The notes under the pieces are model-generated. The model had not been told where the DNA came from and searched no databases. It saw only the letters and a list, made by a program, of their open reading frames with translations. This document shows, piece after piece, positions 19,224 to 27,943 of a DNA stretch of 55,152 nt. The translations under genes and the position numbers were made by a program. Source of the DNA: JAHEEL01 sp963715255 (GTDB lineage: Bacteria > Actinomycetota > Acidimicrobiia > Spongiisociales > UBA5794); contig CAVQRN010000010.1 in the NCBI GenBank assembly GCA_963715255.1, forward strand, positions 1-55,152, given 5' to 3'. The stretch's first letter is position 1; every line of letters begins with the position of its first letter.

Positions 19224-20316
19224 CGACGAGATCCACGATTGCGTCGACGCAGCGTTGCGGCGCCGAAGCATCGCCGTAGGGAGAGGGGATGGCGGCAAGT
19301 TCAAGGTGCAGTTCGTCGAGTCTGCCGAGCCAGTCGTCTGCGATGGCGGTGATGGCAGGACCCGGTTCAACGAGTTCGGCGAACGTTCCGAGGACCTCGG
19401 GTCGTTCGGTGGATCGGCGCACCACGATGACCGGACGCTTGTACACCGAGACCTCCTCCTGCACGCCGCCCGAGTCCGAGACCAGGAACGCCGATTCGGC
19501 GCCGAGGGCGAGGAAGTCGCGGTAGCCGATCGGATCGACGACGGTCAGCCGATCGAGTAGCGAGCCGAGATCGAACTCCTCGACCCGGCGGACCGTCCGG
19601 GGATGGAGCGGCAGCAACACGGGGATGGGGATGGCTGCGAGTTCGGTGAGGATGCTGCTGAGGTTTTCGGGATCGTCGACGTTCTCGGGGCGGTGAAACG
19701 TCGAGAGCACGAAGCCGCCGGGCGGAACTTCGAACCGTTCGAGGATGGTTGCTCGTTCGGATTCCGTCGGGAGGAGTCGTTCGACGGCCTCGACGACCGT
19801 GTTGCCCGTGACGACGATCCGATCGTCTTCGATTCGTTCGGCGAGAAGGTTGTCGCGGTTCAATTCGGTAGCGGCGAGACAACGGTCGGCGAGGTGATCG
19901 GCGATCACCCGGTTGTGTTCCTCCGGCATCCGACGGTCGAAGCTCCTGAGTCCGGCCTCGACGTGAACAAGGGGAATCTCGGCGGCGTTGGCGGCAAGTG
20001 CGCCGGCGGCGACTGTGTTGGTGTCGCCCTGGACGACGATGGCGAGCGGACGGTCCTCTGCGAACAGGGCATCGAGACCCTCAGTAGCACGACCGATCTG
20101 GGTGCCGCGGCGTTCCGCTCCGATCCCGACGTGGACGTCGGGGCGGGTCATGTCGAACTCGTCGAAGAAGATGCCGGACAGTTCCGGGTCGTAGTGCTGG
20201 CCCGTGTAGACCACACGGGCCGCGGGTCCGAGGAGGCGAACGAGGCCCGCGAGTTTGACGATCTCGGGGCGCGTGCCGAGCACGACGGCGACGGAACGGT
20301 CTGGGAGTTCGGTCAC
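19216..20316 (-). CDS. wecB: UDP-N-acetylglucosamine 2-epimerase (non-hydrolysing type)
   Basis: 366 residues, the normal length for the family, from GTG 20,316. It interconverts UDP-GlcNAc and UDP-ManNAc. Signatures in order: VLGTRPEIVKL at 12-22, VYTGQHYDPELSG near 36, VQGDTNTVAAG near 95, HVEAGLRSFDRRMPEEHNR near 117, GNTVVEAV, STFHRPENVDD near 205, LPLHPRT and SDSGGVQEEV near 285. These include the UDP-binding arginine, histidine and glutamate residues of the family. It leads a minus-strand pair, overlapping the next gene by 8 nt, and is divergent from the GT2 gene 45 bp away. It adds ManNAc or ManNAcA to the likely sugars of the local glycan. Confidence 0.93.
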   Translation of the reverse strand: MTELPDRSVAVVLGTRPEIVKLAGLVRLLGPAARVVYTGQHYDPELSGIFFDEFDMTRPDVHVGIGAERRGTQIGRATEGLDALFAEDRPLAIVVQGDTNTVAAGALAANAAEIPLVHVEAGLRSFDRRMPEEHNRVIADHLADRCLAATELNRDNLLAERIEDDRIVVTGNTVVEAVERLLPTESERATILERFEVPPGGFVLSTFHRPENVDDPENLSSILTELAAIPIPVLLPLHPRTVRRVEEFDLGSLLDRLTVVDPIGYRDFLALGAESAFLVSDSGGVQEEVSVYKRPVIVVRRSTERPEVLGTFAELVEPGPAITAIADDWLGRLDELHLELAAIPSPYGDASAPQRCVDAIVDLVDG

Positions 20317-20361
20317 GCTGGGTCCTGCCTGCTCCGGGTACGCGGTACGCTGCGGATCGTC

Positions 20362-21556
20362 ATGCTACGGCTTCTCGCATCCATCCCACAGGCGACGATC
20401 GCCGCTCTGGCCGGCTACAACGCGATCGTGGCGCTCTGGGGATGGAAGGATCGCACCCCGGCGCCGCCCGCCGAGCCTCGCACGATGCGCGTCGTCGTCC
20501 CCGCTCACAACGAGACCGCCGTCATCGGCAACCTCGTCGCGGACCTCCAGGCTCAGGACTATCCGGGCGACCTGGTCGATGTCGTCGTCATTGCAGACCG
20601 CTGCACCGACGGCACCGCGACCGCCGCACAACCTGCCCGCGTCGTCGAACGCCATGAAGGGGCAGAAGGGAAGGGCGCTGCCATCGCCTGGTACCTGAAT
20701 CGCGAACCGCTGGATCCCGCAGAGATACTCGTCATCGTGGACGCGGACAATCGAGTGCCGTCCCAATCTCCTGGAGCGGATCGGCGCCGAGGTCGCTGCC
20801 GGTCACGACGTCGTCCAGTGTTATCTCGACGTGACGAACCCCGACGAGTCACCAATGACGCTCGCATCGGCCCTGTCCTACTGGGCGGGGAACCGCATGG
20901 TCCAACTCGCCCGTTCGAACCTCGGGTGGTCGGCGGATCTCGGTGGAACGGGGATGGCGTTCACGTCTGAAGCGCTCGCCGAAGTCGGCGGCTTCGGCGA
21001 AGGGCTGACGGAGGACCAGGAGCTCGGCGTGTGGTTCGCCCTCGCAGGGCGCAAGGTCGAGTGGCTTCACGACGTTCGGATCTACGACGAGAAGCCGGCA
21101 GGAACCGCTCCGGCGGTTCGTCAGCGGGCCAGGTGGATGGCGGGGAGGCGCGCCGTCGCCCGCCGGTATCTCGGTCGCCTCTGGCGGAGTGCCGTCGAGC
21201 AGCGGTCGCTACGCCTGTTCGATGTTGGTCTGCGCCTGATCCAACCGGGGCGCTCGTTCATCGCTGCACTCTCCGGAGTCCTGACCTTGGCCGTGTGGTC
21301 GACGCGTTCCCGTCTCCTGTTCCCGTGGCCGGTCTGGGGTGCGATCACGGCCGTGCAGTTCTTCGAACCGGTTCCGTTCCTCGCTCGCGACGGTGTCGCA
21401 CCGAGGTATCTGCTGCGCTACCCGTTCCTGGCGATCCTTGCCATCCTGTGGCTCCCGATCCGCATCGCAAGCGCCATAGCCACCGGATGGGGCCACACCG
21501 TCCACACCGGAGGCGCTACGCACCGATCGAACGGCGGACCGGACCCGGCCCTCTGA
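20362..21556 (+). CDS. GT2 family membrane glycosyltransferase with QRxRW-type motif; one frameshift
   Basis: About 398 residues. An N-terminal hydrophobic stretch (LLASIPQATIAALAGYN) is followed by the GT2 core: VVVPAHNETAVIGNL near 45, ADRCTDGT, and VDADNRV near 130 (DxD). The frame slips by one base near 20,757-20,770; the continuation is NLLERIGAEVAAGHDVV. The catalytic acid region is GEGLTEDQELGVWF, and VRQRARWMAGR carries the QxxRW motif typical of processive or chain-binding GT2 enzymes. Two or three membrane spans close the protein. This makes it a candidate polymerising or membrane-coupled transferase of the locus. Its 3' end overlaps the converging gene by 41 bp. Confidence 0.85.
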
Positions 21557-22544
21557 GCAGACCCCACAGGAGGCCGAGGCCGTAGGACGCGTGCATGATC
21601 GCCGCGGCAGCCATCACGCCGGCCACGGACGCCCGTGAACTGATCCCGACGAACAGGAGCCACGCGAGCCACACACCGGCGAGCGCTGCGAGTGGCCACC
21701 ACACGCCGGTGGCGACGGCGACTACCGCAAACGTGATTAGCCCCAGTATGAGGAGTGTCGGTGCGAGCGGACGCAGCGACGGGAGTCGGCGGTTCGCCCA
21801 CAGCATTTCGGCTTTCCCCATCCCGTATCGGAAGTACTGCTTCCACAGGGCGGAGGGTGAGTTCCGCGGCGTGTAGGCGGTCCTGATCTCCGGATCGACG
21901 ATCACGCTCTGCCCTTCGGAACGCCAGCGGGCGTAGAGGTCGGCATCCTCCGACGTGCCGGATGGGAACGTGCGGAAGCCGCCGATGGAGAGAAAGTCCG
22001 ATCGACGAAACGCACCCAGATAGACGGTGTCGACCTCCTCACGCTGTTCGGCGTGGTGGAACCGGGCCGGCAGGACGAGGGGGGAGTTCATGGCGCCGGC
22101 GACCGCGACGGCGAAGCCGGTCTCGGCCACAGGATTCATCGGTCCACCGACGGCGACCGCGTTTGTCTCGGCGAGTGCTGTGACCGATCTCTGGACGTAG
22201 TCCGTGTCGTAGAGCGTGTGCCCGTCGGCTCGGATCAGAATCTCACCCGAGGCTTGTGCCGCGGCGAGGTTCAGGCCGGACGGTTGGCGGCGCTCCGGGT
22301 TGTCGACAACGACGATTCGCGAATCTCGATCGGCACGTTCCTCAAGTCGTTCTCGGGTGCCGTCGCTCGACCCGCCGTCCGCGACCACAATCTCGAGAGT
22401 ACCGTTGTATCGCTGCCCGGCGAGCGAGTCGACGACGCCGTCGATGTTTGCGATCTCATCGAGAACGGGGAGGATGATGCTGACGGGTGGAGACGGCACG
22501 TTGCGACAGGTTACCGACGCCAGTTGCCTCCGCTGCTCGTCCAC
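21516..22544 (-). CDS. GT2 family glycosyltransferase, ExoA-like
   Basis: 342 residues, intact. The start is GTG 22,544 (MDEQRRQ); a shorter GTG start directly before PSPPVSIILPVLDE is possible. The GT2 core is VSIILPVLDEIANIDGVVDSL near 21, VADGGSSDGTRERL near 54, IRADGHTLYD near 102 (DxH in place of DxD, as in ExoA relatives) and GTSEDADLYARW near 195. About three C-terminal membrane spans follow (PLAPTLLILGLITFAVVAV, then LAALAGVWLAWLLFVGI). ExoA-type enzymes extend lipid-linked repeat units. The end overlaps the converging GT2 gene, a compact arrangement that leaves no room for a terminator between them. Confidence 0.86.
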   Translation of the reverse strand: MDEQRRQLASVTCRNVPSPPVSIILPVLDEIANIDGVVDSLAGQRYNGTLEIVVADGGSSDGTRERLEERADRDSRIVVVDNPERRQPSGLNLAAAQASGEILIRADGHTLYDTDYVQRSVTALAETNAVAVGGPMNPVAETGFAVAVAGAMNSPLVLPARFHHAEQREEVDTVYLGAFRRSDFLSIGGFRTFPSGTSEDADLYARWRSEGQSVIVDPEIRTAYTPRNSPSALWKQYFRYGMGKAEMLWANRRLPSLRPLAPTLLILGLITFAVVAVATGVWWPLAALAGVWLAWLLFVGISSRASVAGVMAAAAIMHASYGLGLLWGLLRGPGPVRRSIGA

Positions 22545-22564
22545 GATTGCAGCCCTCCCGGCGC

Positions 22565-22602
22565 CGAGGGCATCTCGCAGCCCCGGAACTCAATGTCCCT
22601 CG
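22565..22602 (+). promoter_or_regulatory. Conserved leader hairpin upstream of GH26-like copy 1
   Basis: The 9-bp stem CGAGGGCAT (22,565-22,573) pairs with ATGTCCCTCG (22,593-22,602), leaving one bulged T at 22,596. The 19-nt loop CTCGCAGCCCCGGAACTCA is identical in copy 2. Between the copies one stem pair changes from G-C to A-T, which keeps the helix. The element ends 23 nt before the ATG, so it could influence ribosome access. It matches no riboswitch family I can recall. Confidence 0.5.
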
Positions 22603-22625
22603 AGCAGCGGTCGATAGGGGACCCC

Positions 22626-24603
22626 ATGACCCGCACCACCGCCGCGCCACGCCGGCTCATCGAGGTTCTCCTCGCCGTTGGGCTTCTCACCGCAACTCTT
22701 GTTGCGGGCACGCCGGAAGCCAACGCCGATGGCACTATCGAGATCCCCGCTGCCGGCCGTGTCGCCGGCGGGATCTACTCGACCGAATGGTCGATCTCGA
22801 CTGATCTAGACGGCCTCGCGTCGGCGACGGGGAAACGCACACGTTCGGCGGCACCTTCCACAACATCATCGAGAACGATCATCTCACCAATTCCTGGTCG
22901 AACACGCGCGAAATTCTCGACGAAGTGTGGAAGGGGAAGGCGACCCCGTTCGCCAATGTCGGTATTGACACGTCTGCCGGCCAAATCGCCCTTGGGACAT
23001 TCGATGCGAAGATCGCCGTGTGGGCAACCCATGTGAAGCAGTACCTCGACCTCGGCGGGGGCCGCAGCGTCATCATCGCTCCGCTCCAGGAGATGAATCT
23101 CGGAGCGACACCGTGGGGATGTGATCCGGGAAACTACAAGATCGCCTATCGGAAGTTCGTTGACACGTTCCGGTCGATGGGGATGGACGAGACGAAGGTT
23201 CGATGGGCGTTCGCACCGAACAACTGGACCTCACCGGGGTGCGGATCGATCGCCGACTACTACCCGGGTGACGCCTACGTCGACGTCATCGGAATCTCCG
23301 CCTACAACTGGGGGACCTGCGTCGGAAGCCGCTGGGAATCCCCCGCCCGGATCTACGGACCAGTATTGAACGAATTGCGAAGCACCGTCAACGCCCGCAA
23401 GCCGTACGTCATCGCTCAGACGGCGGCGCCACGATCCTCGACGTGCGGAGGGGATCAGCAGCAGTGGGTGCGCAACGCCTTCACGTATCTCTCCGGTGAT
23501 CCAAACGTCGTTGGACTGATCTGGTTCAATTTCGACAAGGAGACCGACTGGCGCATCTGGACGAAGCCAACCGTCTCCACGGGGTGGAAGGATGCCATGT
23601 TGAGATCATCCACCACATATGAGTGGCCGCTGGCTTCCTGGTTCAAGCCCGGCGATCTCACCGTGCCGGTGTCCAAGATTCGCGGCGACGATGTCATTGT
23701 TCTCGGCGGACTCGCTGCCGTTTCCGATGAGGCGCTCTACGACATCGCCGGTGCGCTCGGAGGGATGCCGAGTCGGATCGCCGGGCCCAACCGATACTCG
23801 ACCGCGGCGCGTGTTTCGCGCGCAGTCTTCGATCCCGGTGTGGCGGCGGTGTACATCGTGACGGGTGAAGATTTCGCCGATGCGCTCGTCGGCGGGAGCG
23901 GCGGCCGCCAGTGTCGACGGACCGCTCCTCCTCGTGAGGAAAGACAGCATCCCCGCCGAGACGAGTGCCGAACTCACGCGTCTCCGTCCGCAACGAATCT
24001 TCGTCGCCGGGGGCTCGGTCGTCGTCTCCCAGACCGTCGTCGACGATCTCCGCACCTATGCGACATCGGGGACCGTGACCCGACTCGCCGGCGCCGACCG
24101 GTACGGAACGGCCGCCGCCGTCGCCGCTGCCGCGTTCCCGAACGGCGTCGAGCACGGTCTACCTGGCGTCGGGACTCGGATTTGTAGATGCGCTCGCGGC
24201 GGGAGCAGCCGCCGTAGCCGTGGACGGAGCGGTGCTGCTCTCCACTCCCGACCACCTGCCATCTGAGACCGCTGCATCCGTTCGGAACCTCCATCCATCC
24301 GAAGTCGTTCTTGTTGGCGGAACCGCGGCGCTCACCCCGGCGATCGAAGCCGAAGTGCGAAGCCTCGGTGTCGGCACGGTGCGGCGCATTGTGGGATCCG
24401 ATCGGTACGCGACATCGGCGATCATCTCCTCAGAGACCTTCCCCGGGGGAGCGTCATCGGTACTCCTTGCCACGGCGATGGCCTTCCCCGACGCCCTTGC
24501 CGGCGTGGCCGCCGCGGGCAAACTCAACGTTCCCTTCCTCCTTACCAACCCCGAGGCAACGCCACCGGCGATCATCAACGAACTGAGCCGACTGCTCAGG
24601 TAG
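22626..24603 (+). CDS. Secreted GH26-like protein with three CWB2 repeats, copy 1 (three frameshifts)
   Basis: About 659 residues. The N-terminal signal peptide is LIEVLLAVGLLTATLVAGTPEA and then cleavage after ANA. Residues 40-330 resemble GH26 mannanases: APLQEMN near 157 holds the acid/base Glu, WAFAPNNW and YYPGDAYVDVIGISAYNWG follow, then KPYVIAQTAAP near 262 and IWFNFDKETDWRIW. The usual nucleophile Glu is Gln at IAQ. Three CWB2 repeats follow from about 356 (RIAGPNRYSTAA, RLAGADRYGTAA, RIVGSDRYATSA). One-base frameshifts near 22,838, 23,890 and 24,150 are each absent from copy 2, so they look like consensus errors. It is probably wall-anchored and glycan-binding; hydrolytic activity is doubtful. 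Confidence 0.82.
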
Positions 24604-24656
24604 GTCGGTGGGCGGATTGCCGAGTTCGTCTTGGTGGGTCTCTCCACTCCCGCTCC

Positions 24657-24700
24657 ATGAAATTCCTCTCCAAGACCTTGATCAGAGCCGTCAACTCCCG
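24657..24700 (+). pseudogene. Truncated first codons of the DUF3048 lipoprotein gene left by duplication
   Basis: ATG at 24,657 reads MKFLSKTLIRAV, matching MKFLPKTLIAAI at the start of the DUF3048 gene at 26,855, with a matching CACTCCCG block just upstream. Homology is lost near 24,695, where sequence like that upstream of copy 1 begins. This is a breakpoint scar, not a working gene. Confidence 0.7.
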
Positions 24701-24762
24701 TTCAGCCCGCCCCGCCGCCCGCTGCCTCCGCTATTCGGCTGCGAGCGCAACCCACCCGGCAC

Positions 24763-24800
24763 CGAGGACATCTCGCAGCCCCGGAACTCAATGTTCCTCG
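24763..24800 (+). promoter_or_regulatory. Conserved leader hairpin upstream of GH26-like copy 2
   Basis: CGAGGACAT (24,763-24,771) pairs with ATGTTCCTCG (24,791-24,800), leaving a bulged T at 24,794. The loop is the same 19 nt as in copy 1. A68-T95 in this copy replaces G70-C97 of copy 1 (last digits of the coordinates). The start codon lies 22 nt downstream, after GATAGGGGG. Confidence 0.5.
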
Positions 24801-24822
24801 AGCAGCGGCCGATAGGGGGTTC

Positions 24823-26801
24823 ATGACCCACACCGTTGCCGTGCCGCGTCGGCTGCTCGAAGTTCTCCTCGTCGTGGGACTTCTCGCCGCAACTCTTGTT
24901 GCGGGCACGCCGGAAGCCAACGCCGGCGGCACTATCGAGATCCCCGCTGCCGGCCGTGTCGCCGGCGGGATCTACTCGACGGAGTGGTCGATCTCGACCG
25001 ATCTGGACAGCCTCGCATCGGCGACGGGGAAACGTATCACGTTCGGTGGCACCTTCCACAACATCTTCGAGAACGACGGCATCCCGAACTCGTGGTCGAA
25101 CACGCGCGAAATTCTCGACGAAGTGTGGAAGGGGAAGGCGACCCCGTTCGCCAATGTGGGTATTGACACTTCTGCCTACCAGATTGCTCGCGGGACATAC
25201 GACGCGAAGATCGCTGAATGGGCAACCCACGTGAAGCAGTACCTCGACCTCGGCGGAGGTCGCAGCGTCATCATTGCTCCGCTTCAGGAGATGAACTACG
25301 GGCAGACGAAGTGGGGATGCGATCCCGGCAACTACAAGATTGCGTACCGCAAGTTCGTCGACACGTTCCGGTCGAAGGGGATGGACGAGACCCAGAGTTC
25401 GATGGGCGTTCGCACCGAACAACTGGACCTCACCGGGGTGCGGATCGATCGCCGACTACTACCCGGGTGACGCCTACGTCGACGTCATTGGAATCTCCGC
25501 CTACAACTGGGGGACCTGCGTCGGAAGCCGCTGGGACTCGCCAGCCCAGGTGTTCGGTGCGGCTTTGGGCGAACTGCGTTCTTCCGTCAATGCCCGCAAG
25601 CCGTACCTCATCGCTCAGACGGCAGCGCCGCGGTCTACGAGTTGCGGAGGAGATCAGCACCATTGGGTGCGCGACGCCTTCACCTATCTCTCTGCTGATC
25701 CGAACGTCGTTGGACTGGTCTGGTTCAATTTCGTGAAGGAGACCGATTGGCGCGTCTGGGCGAAGCCAACCGCTACCACAGGGTGGAGGGACGCCATGTT
25801 GAGATCATCCACCACATACGAGTGGCCGCTGGCTTCCTGGTTCAAGCCCGGCGATCTCGCCGTGTCCGTGCCCCAAGGTCTCGGCGACGATGTTGTTGTT
25901 CTCGGCGGCCCCGCTGCCGTTTCCGATGGGGCGCATCTACGACATTTCCGGTGCGCTGGGCGGGATGCCGAGTCGGATCGCCGGGCCCAACCGATACTCG
26001 ACCGCAGCGCGTGTGTCGGGCGCCTTCTTCGATCCCGGTGTGGCGGCGGTGTACATCGTGACGGGCGAAGGGTTCGCCGATGCACTGTCGGCCGGGGCGG
26101 CCGCCGCCAGTGTCGACGGGCCGCTCCTCCTCGTGAGGAAAGACAGCATCCCCGCCGAGACGAGTGCCGAACTCACGCGTCTCCGCCCTCAGCGGATCTT
26201 CGTGGCCGGTGGTCCGGTCGTCATCTCCCAAGCGGTTGTCGACGGTCTTGGTCGGTACGCGACCTCGGGGTCCGTGAGTCGACTCGCCGGTGCGAATCGG
26301 TACGGGACGGCCGCCGCCGTTGCCGCTGCCGCGTTCCCGAACGGCGTCGGCACGGTCTACCTGGCATCGGGGCTCGGATTTGCGGACGCGCTCTCGGCGG
26401 GAGCAGCCGCCGTGACCGTCGAAGGAGCGGAGTTGCTCTCTACCCCTGAGCACCTGCCGGGCGAGACCGCCGCTTCGATTCGCAAGTTGAATCCGTCGCA
26501 AGTCGTTCTTGTTGGTGGAACTTCGGCGCTGACCCCGGCGATCGAAGCCGAGGTGCGAAGCCTCGGTGTCGGCACGGTGCGGCGCATTGCGGGACCGGAC
26601 CGGTACACGACATCGGCGATCATCTCATCCGGGACCTTCCCCGGGGGAGCGTCATCGGTGCTGCTTGCCACGGCGATGGCCTATCCCGACGCCCTTGCCG
26701 GCGTGGCCGCCGCCGGCAAACTCAACGTTCCCTTCCTCCTCACCGACCCCGAGGCAACGCCACCGGCGATCATCAACGAACTGAGGCGGATCCTGAAGTA
26801 G
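24823..26801 (+). CDS. Secreted GH26-like protein with three CWB2 repeats, copy 2 (two frameshifts)
   Basis: A paralogue of the 22,626 gene with the same domain order: signal peptide (LLEVLLVVGLLAATLVAG, cleavage near ANAGG), GH26-like domain with PLQEMN near 157 and YLIAQTAAP near 262, then three CWB2 repeats (RIAGPNRYSTAA, RLAGANRYGTAA, RIAGPDRYTTSA). The Gln at the expected nucleophile site is shared, so the change predates the duplication. One-base insertions near 25,395 and 25,932 break the frame; at both places copy 1 is intact. The protein is about 659 residues when repaired. It differs from copy 1 at scattered positions in all domains, so both copies appear to have been maintained. 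Confidence 0.82.
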
Positions 26802-26854
26802 GTCCGGGCTTCGTAGACCCGAAATTGGTCGAGCCGATTCCTACACTCCCGGCC

Positions 26855-27940
26855 ATGAAGTTCCTTCCGAAGACTCTTATCGCTGCCATCGCGCTCGCGA
26901 CCATCGCGGCTGCCTGCTCCTCGAGCGACGCCGCTGAGCCGGTCACGACTACGTCCGTCGAGACGACGACCACGTCCGAGGTGACGACGACTTCGTCGCC
27001 CACGACGACAGCGACATCGACAACCACCACGACATTGGCCCCAGGGATTGCTCCCACGATCAACGGCCTTCCCGGCGAGGATGGAACCGAAGACCGCCGC
27101 GTCGTCGGCGTCAAGATCGACAACCATCCGGCGGCACGCCCACAGTCGGGGCTTGAGATCGCCGACTCCGCATATGAGATCCCTGTCGAAGGAGGACTCA
27201 CCCGGTTCATAGCGCTGTTCCAGCAGTCCGATAGCGAGTACGTCGGCCCGAACCGGTCGGGTCGGCCGACCGACTCCGCCATCATGAGGGCACTCGGTGC
27301 GCCGTTCCAGATCTCCGGAGCCCAGCCGTGGGTTCAGGACATCTTCAGAAAGGACGGCACCTTCGTCGTCTATGACAACGGCGTGACGACCTATCGCATG
27401 GGACACCGCGCGGCTCCTCACAATCTCTATGCGTCCACACCGGCTATCCGCTCCTTCGCGGACGACCGCGGCTGGCCTGATGAAGCGCCTCCGGCCTTGT
27501 TCGTCTACGGAGACGAACCGACGGAGACGGTCGAGGTGGCCGAGTCCATCACCTTCGACTGGTCAGATGCTCCTGATGTCGTGTGGGAGTGGGACGGCGA
27601 GCGCTATCTGCGATTCAACGGGACGATCCCCCACGAATGGGTCGACGAAGACGGTGAGACCGGCCAGGTTGCATTCGACACGCTCGTTGTGATCAAGAGC
27701 GACCGATACACCGCCAAGGATCCTTCCGGTCAGGGTTCGTCCGTTCCCGCTATGACGACGACCGGTTCCGGAGAGGCGCTCGTATTCCACTCCGGCGGCA
27801 TGTTCAACGCCACGTGGGAGCGTGAGTCGATAGAGGACATGATCCGGATCGTCGACGCCGCGGGCGAAGACGTCGTACTGCCTCCAGGACGTGTCTGGAT
27901 CAACGTCTTCCCCGACGATCGCACGATCGTCTGGGAGTGA
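26855..27940 (+). CDS. DUF3048 (YerB-like) lipoprotein with Thr-rich linker
   Basis: 361 residues, intact. The lipobox is LATIAAAC with Cys near residue 20, so it is predicted to be a membrane-anchored lipoprotein outside the cell. A Thr/Ser-rich low-complexity linker of about 35 residues follows (repeated TTT and TTSS), suited to crossing the wall and a possible site of O-mannosylation (inference). The DUF3048 domain begins GVKIDNHPAARPQSGLE near 90 and includes FIALFQQSD, VGPNRSGRPTD and AAPHNLYASTP. The family's biochemical role is not established as far as I know. The stop is 3 nt from the start of the amidase gene, implying co-transcription. Confidence 0.9.
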   Translation: MKFLPKTLIAAIALATIAAACSSSDAAEPVTTTSVETTTTSEVTTTSSPTTTATSTTTTTLAPGIAPTINGLPGEDGTEDRRVVGVKIDNHPAARPQSGLEIADSAYEIPVEGGLTRFIALFQQSDSEYVGPNRSGRPTDSAIMRALGAPFQISGAQPWVQDIFRKDGTFVVYDNGVTTYRMGHRAAPHNLYASTPAIRSFADDRGWPDEAPPALFVYGDEPTETVEVAESITFDWSDAPDVVWEWDGERYLRFNGTIPHEWVDEDGETGQVAFDTLVVIKSDRYTAKDPSGQGSSVPAMTTTGSGEALVFHSGGMFNATWERESIEDMIRIVDAAGEDVVLPPGRVWINVFPDDRTIVWE

Positions 27941-27943
27941 TCT

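Larger units (their letters stand above)
22510..24700 (+). repeat. Tandem duplication unit 1 (about 2.2 kb)
   Basis: Unit 1 aligns with unit 2 (24,700 to about 26,895) at a nearly constant offset of 2,197-2,198 bp. Anchors are GCCTCCGCT at 22,526 and 24,724, the leader stems at 22,565 and 24,763, the start codons at 22,626 and 24,823, and the MKFL start codons at 24,657 and 26,855. The unit holds a short upstream stretch, the GH26-like CWB2 gene and the first codons of the DUF3048 gene. The copies have diverged clearly but remain alignable even outside genes. Confidence 0.85.
24700..26895 (+). repeat. Tandem duplication unit 2 (about 2.2 kb)
   Basis: This is the second copy of the unit described at 22,510. 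Its right end lies inside the first codons of the intact DUF3048 gene. Its left end begins with sequence matching 22,520-22,560, a stretch that in unit 1 overlaps the 5' end of the divergent GT2 gene. Confidence 0.85.
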
